A stretch of DNA of 64,000 bases from Rhodospirillaceae bacterium (GCA_028819475.1 JAPPLJ010000060.1:62001-126000), one strand, 5' to 3'; shown: positions 1 to 9,214, counted from the stretch's first letter. A program made the numbers and translations. The notes: generated from the letters alone by a model not told the origin.

Positions 1-438
1 GTTCATCCAGAGATAGAAGTTGCCGTACTGGACCCGCGCGATCAGCTTCAGGTTCAGCTTCGCCATCTGGGCGTCGAGATGGGCGAAATGGCCGTTGTTG
101 CGCTCGTCCGGAATCGTGCATTTGGACAGCCAGCTCGACGCCGTCTCGGGCGCGCGGTCCTGGATATCGGCGAACACGGCGAAGATGATGTCGATCACGC
201 CGTTGCTGGCCGCGTCCCATTGCTGGCGGCGGCCGATCACTTCCGGCCCGCCGATATAGTTGATTTTCAGCGTGCCCTTGAGCGCGGCGTTCACCTTGTT
301 CACCCAGTCGTGGGACGATTTCATCACCGGATGCTTGTGCGGAATGAAGGCGATGGCGCGCATGCCGGTTTCCGCCATCGCAAGGGACGGAGCGGCGGCA
401 ATGGCCGCGGCACCGATCAAAAGACCCAATTTACGCAT
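1..438 (-). CDS. TRAP transporter solute receptor, DctP family (partial)
   Basis: Only the N-terminal 146 residues are present; the reading frame is open to base 1, so the C-terminus lies outside the window. The protein starts MRKLGLLIGAAAIAAAPSLA, a signal peptide with probable cleavage after the AMA at residues 20-22. The mature part (IPHKHPVM..., then NYIGGPEVIGRRQQWDAA and a segment about presence of a gene-defined 'NGVIDI' patch) matches periplasmic DctP receptors, which capture carboxylate-like ligands for a TRAP permease. GAGGAG lies 7-12 bases before the ATG. No TRAP membrane genes are visible on this side; they may lie beyond the window. Ligand unknown. Confidence 0.8.
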   Translation of the reverse strand, partial: MRKLGLLIGAAAIAAAPSLAMAETGMRAIAFIPHKHPVMKSSHDWVNKVNAALKGTLKINYIGGPEVIGRRQQWDAASNGVIDIIFAVFADIQDRAPETASSWLSKCTIPDERNNGHFAHLDAQMAKLNLKLIARVQYGNFYLWMN

Positions 439-593
439 TACAAACTCCTCGTTTTCCCGCCATTCCCGTTTCCTCCCTATGGAATTCCGGGATTGCGCCG
501 CAGAACCTACCCGACCGTTCGCCGGATTACCAGCGCACGCAGCGCATGGCGCCCCGGACGCCACTCCCGGCCTCCGGACCAGGCGAAAGAATC

Positions 594-621
594 GTAGGGA
601 ATGGTTTCAAGCCTCCCCTAC
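594..621. repeat. REP-like palindrome, copy 1
   Basis: Imperfect palindrome with outer arms GTAGGG...CCCTAC and a GGTTTCAA centre, in the gap between the DctP and PrpD genes. It is the most degenerate of three related copies (others at 27324-27351 and 36487-36515). It may act as a transcription end or as a dispersed repetitive element. Confidence 0.6.
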
Positions 622-652
622 GGACGGCTGCGGACTTGCGTCTTCCGGAATT

Positions 653-2035
653 TCAATCGGAGACGCTGCCGGACAGCGCAAACAGCCGCGCGAAATCGGG
701 CAGGGGGCCGCCGACGACTGCCCGTTCGAGCGCGTCGGTATCCCGCGCGGGGGAAGCGCGCCGGGCGTTGGCGCGGAATTTCGCCAGCACCTTGCCGGCA
801 TCCGGCGGAGCGGAGGAGACCGGCCGTTCGCGCCGTCCGCCGTCGGACAGGTCGAGGATCAGCACGCCGTCAAATCCCTGGCCGAGCGCCGGGTCTTCCT
901 CGTGGGTCAGGCGCGCCGCAAGGTCGAGGACCGCCGGGTCACGGCGCGACGGCGCGTCCAGGGCGTCGAGGGTCACCGCGCCGTCGGCGAGTGCGACGGC
1001 CAGCAGGTAGGGCAGGCTGGCGATCGCCGCCATTTCGCTGTCCGGGCGGAGCTTGGCGGCCCGCGGCTCGCAGACGATCTGCGCCGCCCACGGCGCGATC
1101 CGGCAGACGCCGCCCACAATGTCGCCCGCGCGGAGGCCATGCTCGCGGCGCAGGTCGATGGCGGCGTCGAGATAGGGCTGAATGACATGGGCGCAGGGAT
1201 AGTATTTGAAATGGACCTCCGCGCCGCGCCAGGCCGCGCCCAGCCCGCCGGTCAGGGTTTCCGCCAGACCGGCCGGCGAAATCTCCTCACCCGCCAGCAG
1301 TGCGGCATAGAGATTGTGCCGCCCGTCGAGCACCCCGGCCGGCCCGCGGAAGCCCTGCGCCGCCATCTGCGCCGCCACGATGCCGCCATGGGCCGCCCAG
1401 CCGGCGTGCAGCCATTTCGACCAGGAACCGTCGGCGACGAAGGCCATCAGCCCGCCCGCCATGCTGCCGGCGAGGCCGAAGGCGTTTGCGATGGCCGCGC
1501 CGTCGAGCCCCATCAGCCGGCCGGCGGTCGCGGCCGCCGCAAACGGGCCGACGATGCCGGTGGCGTGCAGGCCGCGGATGTGGAAGCGCCGGCCGGCGAC
1601 GCTGCCGAGCCGCGCCGCGACTTCGTAGCCGGCGACGATGGCGGCGGCGATGTCGGCGTCCGCCGCACGGTTCGCCTCGCCGACCGCTAAGGCCGCCGGC
1701 ACGACGACCGAGCCGGGATGCACGACGGAATCCTGGAAGGTGTCGTCGAAATCCCGGCAATGGGCGGTCACGCCATGCACGAAAGCCGCCCAGGCCGCCG
1801 ATGCCCTGCCGCCGCCCGGAACAATGCCGGCTTCGTCCGATGCGCCCTGGCGGCCCGCGACCTGCCGAGCCGCCGCCGCCGCGTCGGTCGAAGCGCCGGC
1901 GAGGATGAGGCCCAGCGTATCGAGCACGCGCAGGCCGATCAGCGGATGCTGCGCGGCCGGAACGTCCGCCCACCGCAGGCCGGCCGTCCAGTCGGCGAGG
2001 ATGCGCGCGGCGGCGCGGTCGGCCGGGGCGGTCAA
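653..2035 (-). CDS. MmgE/PrpD family protein
   Basis: 460 residues, usual length for the MmgE/PrpD family, whose studied members include 2-methylcitrate dehydratase and cis-aconitate decarboxylase. The all-helical N-terminal domain holds the family pattern HPLIGLRVLDTLGLILAG (about residues 25-42) and a histidine-rich segment GVTAHCRDFDDTFQDSVVHP near 90-110. The start is TTG, overlapping the stop of the upstream alcohol dehydrogenase gene by four bases (TTGA), with AGGGA seven bases ahead, so the two are translationally coupled. It is the last gene of the operon-like run from 6322. A second family member lies at 20313-21731. The substrate cannot be told from the sequence. Confidence 0.85.
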   Translation of the reverse strand: MTAPADRAAARILADWTAGLRWADVPAAQHPLIGLRVLDTLGLILAGASTDAAAAARQVAGRQGASDEAGIVPGGGRASAAWAAFVHGVTAHCRDFDDTFQDSVVHPGSVVVPAALAVGEANRAADADIAAAIVAGYEVAARLGSVAGRRFHIRGLHATGIVGPFAAAATAGRLMGLDGAAIANAFGLAGSMAGGLMAFVADGSWSKWLHAGWAAHGGIVAAQMAAQGFRGPAGVLDGRHNLYAALLAGEEISPAGLAETLTGGLGAAWRGAEVHFKYYPCAHVIQPYLDAAIDLRREHGLRAGDIVGGVCRIAPWAAQIVCEPRAAKLRPDSEMAAIASLPYLLAVALADGAVTLDALDAPSRRDPAVLDLAARLTHEEDPALGQGFDGVLILDLSDGGRRERPVSSAPPDAGKVLAKFRANARRASPARDTDALERAVVGGPLPDFARLFALSGSVSD

Positions 2036-3204
2036 AGAACGTCCCTGAGCAGGTCTTCGACCTCGCCGGCCGTCACCGGCCGCGGGACGTGGGGCATCAT
2101 GTAGTCGTCCATCGCCAAGGCCGCGATCGGTCCGAGATCGGCGTCGGTCAGGCCGGCGTCGGCAAGCCGCTGCGGGATCGGCAGGGCGCCGACAAGCTCC
2201 GCCATCGCGTCCGCCGCGCGGGCTCCGGCTTCGTCCGGCGCGAGGCGGTCGGTGCGCACGCCCATCGCCTCGGCGACCCAGACCTGCCCGCCGCCCAGCG
2301 CCGGCAGCAGGCGGCGCATCGCCGGCGCCAGCAGGATCGAATGGGCGATGCCATGCTGCAACCCGTGGCGGCCGCCGAAGATGTGGCCCAGCGCATGGAC
2401 GACGCAGACCATCGTGTTGATGCCCGCGACGCCGGACATCAGGCAGGCCATCTGGCAGTCGGCGCGCGCGTCCAGGTCGTCAGGCTTTTCGACCGCGCGG
2501 GGCAGGGCGCCCCGCAGCAGCCTTGCGCCGTGCAGCGCCAGACCGGTCGTGACCGGCTGGCGGGTGCGGGCGTAGAGGGTTTCGATGCAGCGGGCCATGG
2601 CCGTCATGCCGGTGAGCGCGCTCAGCACCGGGTCGGCGTAAATCGCCATCTCCGGGTCGAGGATCGTCGCGTCCGGCACCATGCGCCGGTCCCAGAACAG
2701 CAGCTTGGTGCGCTTTTCCGGATCGCGCAGGCCGGCCGTCGGCATGACGTCGCTCGAAGAGCCGGCGGTGGTCGGCACCGCGATATGGGCGATGCCGGGG
2801 TCGGGCATGGCGGCGCGCTCCATGCCCCTGGCGCCGAAATCGATGGTGTAGGGCGCGAAGTCGCCGCCGGTCGCCCGGAGCAGGGCGATGCCCTTGCCGG
2901 CGTCGATCGCGCTGCCGCCGCCGACGCTCACGACCGTGTCCGCGCCGCAGGCGTCGAACTGCGCCGCCGCCTCCTCGACCTGGGCATAGGGCGTGTGGGC
3001 CGTGATGCCGTCATAGACGCCGGCCAGCCGGCCGCCGAGCGATTGCGTGACGGCTTCAAGCATCGGCCCGGCCGCGACCGTCCGGCCGCAAACGACAAAG
3101 GCGCGGGCGCGCCCGAATTCGGCCATCAGTTCGGGCAGCCGCGCGACGCTGCCCCGGCCGTGGCAGACCTTGCGTGGCCACTCCTGGATCAGCCCTTCAA
3201 GCAT
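2032..3204 (-). CDS. Iron-containing alcohol dehydrogenase
   Basis: 390 residues, group III NAD(P)-dependent metal alcohol dehydrogenase or maleylacetate reductase-like protein. The nucleotide-binding loop is VVSVGGGSAIDAGKGIALL (about residues 86-104), followed by the family sequence IAVPTTAGSSSDVMPTAGLR. Metal-ligand histidines are expected in HALGHIFGGRHGLQHGIAHS near 255-275. The start is the ATG at 3204 with GGAAG seven bases upstream; a longer open frame upstream is only the shadow of the preceding gene. The gene overlaps its upstream neighbour by 8 bases and its downstream neighbour by 4. Sitting between a CoxL protein and a PrpD protein it probably oxidises or reduces a pathway intermediate; substrate unknown. 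Confidence 0.88.
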   Translation of the reverse strand: MLEGLIQEWPRKVCHGRGSVARLPELMAEFGRARAFVVCGRTVAAGPMLEAVTQSLGGRLAGVYDGITAHTPYAQVEEAAAQFDACGADTVVSVGGGSAIDAGKGIALLRATGGDFAPYTIDFGARGMERAAMPDPGIAHIAVPTTAGSSSDVMPTAGLRDPEKRTKLLFWDRRMVPDATILDPEMAIYADPVLSALTGMTAMARCIETLYARTRQPVTTGLALHGARLLRGALPRAVEKPDDLDARADCQMACLMSGVAGINTMVCVVHALGHIFGGRHGLQHGIAHSILLAPAMRRLLPALGGGQVWVAEAMGVRTDRLAPDEAGARAADAMAELVGALPIPQRLADAGLTDADLGPIAALAMDDYMMPHVPRPVTAGEVEDLLRDVL

Positions 3205-5665
3205 CGGCGGCTTCCGCGGTTTGCGTCCCGGCGCGGGCCTGCCGGATCGCCTGCCAGACCCGGTGCGGCGTCGCCGGCATGTCGAGATGGGCCACGCCCA
3301 GCGGCGCCAGCGCATCGAGGATCGCGTTGACGACGGCCGGCGCCGTGCCCACCCCGCCGGCCTCGCCGATGCCCTTGGCGCCGAGCGGATTGTGCGCCGA
3401 GGGGACTTCGTGCAGCAGCAGCCCGAGCGTCGGCACATCCGCGGCCCGGGGCAGGGCGTAATCCATGAAGGAGCCGGTCAGCAGTTGCGCGCTGCCCGGC
3501 TCGTAGATCGCGTGTTCGAGCAGGGCCTGGCCGATGCCGGTCGCGACGCCGCCGTGAATCTGGCCTTCAACGACGACCGGATTGACGATCCGGCCGGCGT
3601 CCTGCGCGATGACGTACCGGTCCAGCGTCACGGCGCCGGTCTCGGGATCGACCTCGACCTCGCAGATGTTGCAGCCGGCCGCCGAGGTGCCGTGTTCCGG
3701 CCGATAGCTGGCCGCGGCGTCCAACGCCTCCCCATCCCGCGCCGCCAGCCCGGCAAGCGCGGCCAGGTCGATCCGCCGGTCGGTGCCGGCGATCTCGAAA
3801 ACGCCCCGCGCGTAGGTGACGTCGCCGGCGGCGGCTTCCAGCGCCTGCGCCGCCCGATCCCGGCCGGTTTCGACCAGCGCGTCCGCAGCCAGCAGGGCCG
3901 AGGAGCCGCCGATGGTCAGCGACCGGCTGGCGCCGGTGCCGGAGCCGGTTTCGATCCGGTCGGTATCGCCCTGGACGACGCGGATGCGCGCGGGGTCGAT
4001 GCCGAGGCTCGCCGCCGCGACCTGCGCGAAGGTCGTGGCGTGCCCCTGTCCGCCGGACTGCGCGCCGATCAGCAGGTCGATCCCGCCATCCGCACCGACG
4101 ACCAGCCGGGTCGTCTCGATAAAGTTGAAGCCCGCCATGTAAACATGCATGGCGATGCCGAAGCCGCGCCGCAGGCCCTGCGCTTCGGACTGCCGCCTCC
4201 GCGCCGCGAAGCCCGCGCGGTCCGCCATTTCGAGCGCCGCGTCGAGCAGCGCCCGATAGTCGCCGGTATCCTGCACGAGGCCGGCCGGGTTGGTGCGGGG
4301 CAGTGCATCGGGCGGCAGCAGGTTGCGCCGGCGCAGTTCGACCGGGTCGCGGCCGAACCGGCGCGCCGCGGCGTCGATCAGCCGCTCGACGATGTTGACG
4401 CCCTCGGGCTCGCCGGCGCCGCGGAAATTACAGGTCGGCACGGTGTTCGAATGGAAGGCGCGCAGTTCGTAGTCGACCGCCGCCACACCATAGACGTTGC
4501 CCAGGACATAGCCGGAGTTGCGCAGCGAGACGACGCCGCGCGGCGCGAGATAGGCGCCCAGGTTGCCGGTCGAGCGCACGCGGACGGTGAGAATGCGCCC
4601 GTCGCCGTCGAACGCCATCTCGGCCCGGCTCGCCTGCTCCCGGCAGCCAACATCGCTGAGCAAGCCCTCGTCGCGGCGGCCGATCCACTTGACGGGCCGG
4701 CCGAGCTGCCGAGCCGCCCACATCACAAGGCATTCCTCGGGATAGAGCACGTTCTTGATGCCGAAGCCGCCGCCGACATCGGGCACCTTCACGGCGATCT
4801 TCTCGGGCGGCACGCCGAAAATGTCCGCGGCCAGGGTCTTGCGCATGGAATGAGGTTTGCCGGCCGCGGCGTACAGCACGATGCAATCGCGTTCTGCCTG
4901 GTATTCGCCGATGTAACAACGGTTCTCGATCGGCGCGCCGAAAATCCGGTTGCTCTCCAGTTCGATGCTCTCGACATGGGCGGCTTGCGCGAACGCGGCG
5001 TCGGTTTCCGCGCGGTCGCCCAGCCGGATCGTGAAGGCGCAGTTGCCCGGTGCCTGCGGCCACAGGGCCGGGGCCGGCGCGGCGGCGGCTTCCGCGCTGT
5101 CGGCGCAGGCCGGCAGCGGTTCATATTCCACGGCAATGCATTCGGCGGCATCGCGGGCGATGGCCTCGGTTTCGGCCACGGCCATCGCCACGATCTCGCC
5201 GCAGAAACGGACGGTATCGCCGGCGATCAGGGGCTGCGGCGCGGCGACGGAGGGATCGCCCAGGGGAGGCAGGGATTCGGCGGGCGCGTCGGATGGCGGG
5301 CGCACTTCCCACGGCACGCCGCCCAGCCTGTCGGCGGCAACGTCCGCGCCGGTCAGAACCGCGAGCACGCCCGGCATCGCTTGCGCTTCGGCGATGGACA
5401 GGCCGCCGATACGGGCGTGGGCGTGCGGGCTGCGCAGGAAGACCGCCCGGGTCTCGCCCGGCAACGCGATATCCTCGACGAAGCGACCTTCGCCGCGCAG
5501 AAAGCGCTCGTCCTCCAGCCGCAGCAGCGGAGCGCCGATACCCGCCGGCTCTGCATCCGAATCTGCGGCGGGGCCCGCCTCCGCCGCCGTGACGGCCGGC
5601 ACAGTGGGTCGGTCGCTGTCCATGCCGGTCTGCTTATCGGCCGCCCCGCCTCCGGGCAACCGCAT
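3197..5665 (-). CDS. Xanthine dehydrogenase/CoxL family molybdopterin-binding subunit
   Basis: 822 residues, large subunit of a molybdenum hydroxylase (aldehyde oxidase/CO dehydrogenase form II type). The N-terminus GAPLLRLEDERFLRGEG is typical of the family. Mo-cofactor contacts include GGGFGIKN (about 285) and GSGTGASRSL (about 575), and GAKGIGEAGG near 775 carries the conserved active-site Glu. The form I CoxL loop AYRCSFR is absent (here NFRGAGEPEG), so a CO dehydrogenase is unlikely. No CoxM (FAD) or CoxS ([2Fe-2S]) gene adjoins, which is odd because these enzymes normally need both. Start ambiguous: ATG at 5665 or MDSDRP at 5623; neither has a strong ribosome site. Confidence 0.88.
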   Translation of the reverse strand: MRLPGGGAADKQTGMDSDRPTVPAVTAAEAGPAADSDAEPAGIGAPLLRLEDERFLRGEGRFVEDIALPGETRAVFLRSPHAHARIGGLSIAEAQAMPGVLAVLTGADVAADRLGGVPWEVRPPSDAPAESLPPLGDPSVAAPQPLIAGDTVRFCGEIVAMAVAETEAIARDAAECIAVEYEPLPACADSAEAAAAPAPALWPQAPGNCAFTIRLGDRAETDAAFAQAAHVESIELESNRIFGAPIENRCYIGEYQAERDCIVLYAAAGKPHSMRKTLAADIFGVPPEKIAVKVPDVGGGFGIKNVLYPEECLVMWAARQLGRPVKWIGRRDEGLLSDVGCREQASRAEMAFDGDGRILTVRVRSTGNLGAYLAPRGVVSLRNSGYVLGNVYGVAAVDYELRAFHSNTVPTCNFRGAGEPEGVNIVERLIDAAARRFGRDPVELRRRNLLPPDALPRTNPAGLVQDTGDYRALLDAALEMADRAGFAARRRQSEAQGLRRGFGIAMHVYMAGFNFIETTRLVVGADGGIDLLIGAQSGGQGHATTFAQVAAASLGIDPARIRVVQGDTDRIETGSGTGASRSLTIGGSSALLAADALVETGRDRAAQALEAAAGDVTYARGVFEIAGTDRRIDLAALAGLAARDGEALDAAASYRPEHGTSAAGCNICEVEVDPETGAVTLDRYVIAQDAGRIVNPVVVEGQIHGGVATGIGQALLEHAIYEPGSAQLLTGSFMDYALPRAADVPTLGLLLHEVPSAHNPLGAKGIGEAGGVGTAPAVVNAILDALAPLGVAHLDMPATPHRVWQAIRQARAGTQTAEAADA

Positions 5666-5677
5666 TTCGGGGCCGTC

Positions 5678-6322
5678 TCAGCCCTCTTCGCGCATCCGGC
5701 GGGCGTTGTCCTCATAGGCCCGCCGTTCCGGGCCGTCGTAATTCGGGGCGACGGCGACCGGTTCGAAGGCCGGCACGAACATGTCGATATAGGCAGCGCC
5801 GCAGGTGTGGACGGGCTTCGCCCGGTCCCAGACGAGGTATCCCCGCTCGTCCACGCAATCGGCATCGGCCGAGGCGGCGGCGACCCGGCCGGCGACCATG
5901 ACCCGCCCGTCCCATTCCTTCGTCCAGATCACCCGGCATTCGAAATGGCGCGGGCATTCGGCGACCCGCGGCGGGCGCACGGCCTGGGCCGCCAGCGCGG
6001 TCAGGCCGGCCTGCTCCAGTTCGTTCACGCCGCGGGAGAAGGACAGGCCGACGGTCTGCAACCTTGAGAGGATGTCCGGATCGAACCGGGGCAGGTTGAC
6101 GGTGAATTCCGGGATTTGCCGGAGATTGGCCACCGTGTCGTGGGTCGCGTAGGCTGTGAAGGCGATATCGAGCGGCTCATGGCTGACGCGCACGCAGCTG
6201 CCGTAGGCCGCGGCGTTGACCCGGCCGGCGCCGTCGCAGGTCGTGACGATGGCGACGCCCGACGACGGCGCAAACGCCCGGTCCCGCTGCCGGCCTTCGA
6301 GATCGCGTTTTTCCGGGACCAT
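5678..6322 (-). CDS. Flavin reductase-like FMN-binding protein
   Basis: 214 residues matching the flavin-reductase split-barrel family. The N-terminal pattern SSGVAIVTTCDGAGRVNAAA is the flavin-binding strand-loop, followed by the VSHEPLDIAFTAYATHDTV segment. The C-terminus is charged and variable. AAAGGAAG precedes the ATG. It is the first gene of the run leading into the CoxL gene 12 bases downstream and could supply reduced flavin or act as an FMN protein there; that role is inference. No partner monooxygenase is next to it. Confidence 0.8.
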   Translation of the reverse strand: MVPEKRDLEGRQRDRAFAPSSGVAIVTTCDGAGRVNAAAYGSCVRVSHEPLDIAFTAYATHDTVANLRQIPEFTVNLPRFDPDILSRLQTVGLSFSRGVNELEQAGLTALAAQAVRPPRVAECPRHFECRVIWTKEWDGRVMVAGRVAAASADADCVDERGYLVWDRAKPVHTCGAAYIDMFVPAFEPVAVAPNYDGPERRAYEDNARRMREEG

Positions 6323-6394
6323 GGTGGCTTCCTTTCTCCGCTCGGCGACGATGGCGGGGACGGGGAAGCCATTACCAGCCGTGCGGGTGCCCGC

Positions 6395-7711
6395 CTATTC
6401 CGCAGCGGCCCGGATCGCCGTGGCGCGCAGGGCGCGGTCGAGGTCGGCGATCAGGTCGTCGGCGGTCTCCAGTCCGATGCTGAGCCGGATGACGTCGTCG
6501 CCGGCGCCGGCCGCCGCGCGCTGCTCGTCGGTCAGCTGCCGGTGGGTCGTGCTCGCCGGATGCAGGATCAGCGAGCGGGCGTCGCCGACATTGGCGAGGT
6601 GGCTGAACAGCTCGACCGTCTCGACCAGCCGCATCCCGGCCTCGTAGCCGCCCTTGAGCCCGAAGGTGAAGACCGAGCCGGCGCCGCGCGGCATGTAGCG
6701 CTGCTGCAAATCGTGGAACGGGCTCGACGGCAGCCCGGCATAGGACACCCAGTCGACCGCCGGGTGGCCCTCCAGCCATTCGGCGACGGCGCGCGCGTTG
6801 GCGCAGTGCCGCTCCATGCGCAGGGGCAGGGTCTCCAGCCCGAGCAGGGTGAGCCAGGCGTTCATCGGCTGCTGGCTGGCGCCGAGGTCGCGCAGGGAGA
6901 CGGCGTGGGCGTAGGTCGTGTAGGCGAGCGTGCCGAAGGTCTCGGCGAAGGTCAGGCCGTGATACTCCGGCGCCGGCCGGGCGAGGCTGGGGAACTTGTC
7001 GGCGTGCTCCAGCCACGGGAAATCGCCGGTATCCACCACCGCGCCGCCGAGCGAGGTGCCGTTGCCGGACAGGAACTTGGTCGTCGAGTTGACGACGATG
7101 TCGGCGCCGAAATCGATCGGCCGGCACAGCCAGGGCGTTGCCATCGTGTTGTCGACGACGAAGGGCACGCCGGCTTCGTGCGCAATGGCGGCGATGGCTT
7201 CCAGATCGACGATCACGCCGCCCGGGTTGGCGATGCTCTCGACGAAGAGCGCCCGTGTGTCGTCGCTCAGCGCCCGGCGGAAATTCTCCGGATCCTCGGG
7301 ATCGACGAACTGCGCCTTCCAGCCGAACTTCTTGAAGCTGTTGCCCATCTGGTTGAGCGAACCGCCGTAGAGCTTGTTGGCGGCGATGACCTCGCAGCCC
7401 GGCGCCATGAGTGGGAACAGGGCGAGGACCTGCGCCGCGTGGCCGGTTGCGACCGCCGTGCCTCCGACGCCGCCTTCGAGCGCCGCGAGGCGCTCCTCCA
7501 GCACCGCGTTGGTCGGGTTGGCGAGCCGCGAATAGACGAAGCCCGGCTCCATCAGGTTGAACAGGGACGCGGCGTGGTCGGCATCGTGGAAGACGTAGGA
7601 GGTGTTCTGAAAGATCGGCGTCTGGCGCGCGCCGGTCACCGGCTCGGGCTGCGCCCCGGCATGGATCGCCAGGGTCTCGAAGCCGTAAGTCGGGTCGCCG
7701 CTGCCGCTCAT
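6395..7711 (-). CDS. metY: O-acetylhomoserine sulfhydrylase-type Cys/Met metabolism PLP enzyme
   Basis: 438 residues, the full length of MetY-type O-acetyl(succinyl)homoserine aminocarboxypropyltransferases, longer than MetB/MetC (about 380-400). The start YGFETLAIHAGAQPEP and TPIFQNTSYVF are diagnostic of the family. The PLP-binding lysine is in NSTTKFLSGNG at about residue 214, and phosphate contacts in YSRLANPT. The reaction makes homocysteine from activated homoserine and sulfide. It follows the CoA-binding protein gene by 55 bases on the same strand, a pairing I recall from other alphaproteobacteria. Cytoplasmic. Confidence 0.92.
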   Translation of the reverse strand: MSGSGDPTYGFETLAIHAGAQPEPVTGARQTPIFQNTSYVFHDADHAASLFNLMEPGFVYSRLANPTNAVLEERLAALEGGVGGTAVATGHAAQVLALFPLMAPGCEVIAANKLYGGSLNQMGNSFKKFGWKAQFVDPEDPENFRRALSDDTRALFVESIANPGGVIVDLEAIAAIAHEAGVPFVVDNTMATPWLCRPIDFGADIVVNSTTKFLSGNGTSLGGAVVDTGDFPWLEHADKFPSLARPAPEYHGLTFAETFGTLAYTTYAHAVSLRDLGASQQPMNAWLTLLGLETLPLRMERHCANARAVAEWLEGHPAVDWVSYAGLPSSPFHDLQQRYMPRGAGSVFTFGLKGGYEAGMRLVETVELFSHLANVGDARSLILHPASTTHRQLTDEQRAAAGAGDDVIRLSIGLETADDLIADLDRALRATAIRAAAE

Positions 7712-7766
7712 CGCCCCGTCCTCGTTCGTGCCGTCCTCATTCGACCTGTCCTCCGGGGCGCCATCG

Positions 7767-8255
7767 TCAGTTCAGCCGCGCGCGCCGGCGCTTTGCCGAG
7801 ATGACGCCGGACCAGAAGCCGCCCCAGCTCAACTCGCCGAACAGGCGGGAATATTCGATCTTCGGGCAGCGGTTCATCACGACGCGCAGGCCGGCGGCCT
7901 CGGCGCGTTCCGCCGCCTCGTCGTTGCGGACGCCGATCTGCATCCACACCGCCTTCGCCCCGGCGGCGATCGCTTCATCGGTGATCGGGCCGGCGGCGGC
8001 CGAGTTGCGGAACACGTCGACCAGGTCCGGCGTCTCGCCGAGCTCGTCGAGCGCGCCGGCGACCGCCATGCCGAGGATTTCGCCGCCGGCCTCGCGCGGG
8101 TTGACCGGCAGGACGCGATAGCCCTTGGCCTGAAGATATTTCGCCACGAAATAGCTCGGCCGGTTCCAGTTGGCGCTCAGGCCCACGATCGCGACCGAGC
8201 GCGCATCGCCCAGCACGCTGCGCAGATAGGCGTCGGTGTAGGCGTCGTGGTTCAT
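7767..8255 (-). CDS. CoA-binding domain protein (YccU-like)
   Basis: 162 residues, a single Rossmann-like CoA-binding domain. The sequence shows SVAIVGLSANWNRPSY near residues 20-35, KGYRVLPVNPREAGGEILG and DLVDVFRNS, the usual signature strands of the family. The C-terminus CPKIEYSRLFGELSWGG is also typical. It is likely the first gene of a two-gene unit with metY. Biochemical role in the family is poorly known. Confidence 0.85.
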   Translation of the reverse strand: MNHDAYTDAYLRSVLGDARSVAIVGLSANWNRPSYFVAKYLQAKGYRVLPVNPREAGGEILGMAVAGALDELGETPDLVDVFRNSAAAGPITDEAIAAGAKAVWMQIGVRNDEAAERAEAAGLRVVMNRCPKIEYSRLFGELSWGGFWSGVISAKRRRARLN

Positions 8256-8382
8256 GGGCGGGGGAAGCCTATGATGGCAGGGTCAGGGCGGTGCGCCGGG
8301 ACCGGGTCGGCGAGACAAGGGTTGTACACCGCCGGCCCGCCCGGTTCGAGGGCGAAGTTATGGGTTGGCTCTCAGTGCCGGT

Positions 8383-8742
8383 TCAAGAACGCTCCTGGGC
8401 CTCCAGCGCCCGCCGGATTCGTGTGACGGCGGCCTTTAGCGGACTGAGATCCCGCCGGCAGGCTTGCCAGAGTATAGAAGGCTGGCTTCGGTGGTAGTCG
8501 TGACGCAGGACATTCCCGATGCTGGCTATCGCGCGCCAGTCGATCTCCGGTTCGCCGGCTTTCAGATCGTCGGGCAGGCGGCGGCTGGCTTCCGAGACGA
8601 TTTCGAGGTTGCGTTCGACAAGCTGGCGGGTCCGCCGGTCGGCGCAAAAGCTGTCGAATGTATGGCCTGCGAGGTCATCTTCGATATTCGCGATGGCCTC
8701 AAGGATATGTTGGGCGTAAAACCGCCGGTCCGATCGCGTCAA
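8383..8742 (-). CDS. HepT-like HEPN-domain toxin (DUF86)
   Basis: 119 residues, four-helix HEPN fold of the DUF86/HepT type. HepT proteins are RNases in HEPN/MNT toxin-antitoxin modules and are inactivated by the partner nucleotidyltransferase. The C-terminal motif reads SIGNVLRHDYH: the His and Tyr of R-x4-H-x-Y are present, but the position of the usual Arg is Gly and an Arg sits directly before the His, a pattern I recall from one DUF86 subgroup. TTG start, overlapping the antitoxin stop by four bases (TTGA), with AGG six bases ahead, so it is coupled to the gene upstream. Confidence 0.82.
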   Translation of the reverse strand: MTRSDRRFYAQHILEAIANIEDDLAGHTFDSFCADRRTRQLVERNLEIVSEASRRLPDDLKAGEPEIDWRAIASIGNVLRHDYHRSQPSILWQACRRDLSPLKAAVTRIRRALEAQERS

Positions 8743-9185
8743 AAGACCTGTACGGCGTCCCTGAGAACCCGTTCTCCAATTGTCGGTGCGATGCCTTCCC
8801 GGGTGACGATATCGACGTCATGCCCCAGCCGGTCGGAGAGGAAGTTCTTCAGGGAAGCGAGATCGACCAGGCTGAACGGGTAACCGGCTGCGACGTCGAT
8901 CAGGATGTCGATGTCGCTGTCCGGCCCGGCTTCTCCGCGCGCCGCCGAACCGAACAGGGCCAGGGATGCCACGCCCCGCTGCCGAACCTCGCTTTCGGCG
9001 GCTTGCAGCCGTTCGAGCACGGTCTCCCGAAGCGGCCCGGCCCGGACATCCGGCATCGCGCCCGATTCCCGTTCGATCAGCATCCGCAGCGCTTCGCGGA
9101 CAACCTCGCTGGCATTGTTGTATAGGCCGGACGCAACCTTGCGTCGGACAAATTCTTCCAAAGTTGCTGTAAGCGATACATTCAT
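8739..9185 (-). CDS. ParD-like ribbon-helix-helix domain fused to MntA-type nucleotidyltransferase antitoxin
   Basis: 148 residues in two domains. Residues 1-40 (MNVSLTATLEEFVRRKVASG, then ...NNASEVVREALRMLIERE) match ParD ribbon-helix-helix antitoxins. Residues 55-148 are a minimal nucleotidyltransferase with GS at 79-80 and D91/D93, that is GSx10DxD, as in MntA, which silences HepT by AMPylating it. The start at 9185 is chosen because GGAGG lies 8 bases upstream and because this Met is the normal ParD N-terminus. The toxin gene overlaps its 3' end. A 29-bp dyad covers the promoter (9222-9250), so the fused domain probably makes the antitoxin autorepressing. Confidence 0.82.
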   Translation of the reverse strand: MNVSLTATLEEFVRRKVASGLYNNASEVVREALRMLIERESGAMPDVRAGPLRETVLERLQAAESEVRQRGVASLALFGSAARGEAGPDSDIDILIDVAAGYPFSLVDLASLKNFLSDRLGHDVDIVTREGIAPTIGERVLRDAVQVF

Positions 9186-9214
9186 CGGCCCGCCTCCAGA
9201 ATGGCGCACCGGCA

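Noticed and set aside
3197..5665. Carbon monoxide dehydrogenase (CoxL form I)
   Set aside because: The AYRCSFR active-site loop is absent and no coxM or coxS gene is adjacent.
3047..6067. A 1006-codon open frame on the plus strand opposite the CoxL gene
   Set aside because: Composition is Arg/Gly/Ala-rich without domains, and the minus strand carries recognisable enzymes in the same place. GC bias keeps antisense frames open.
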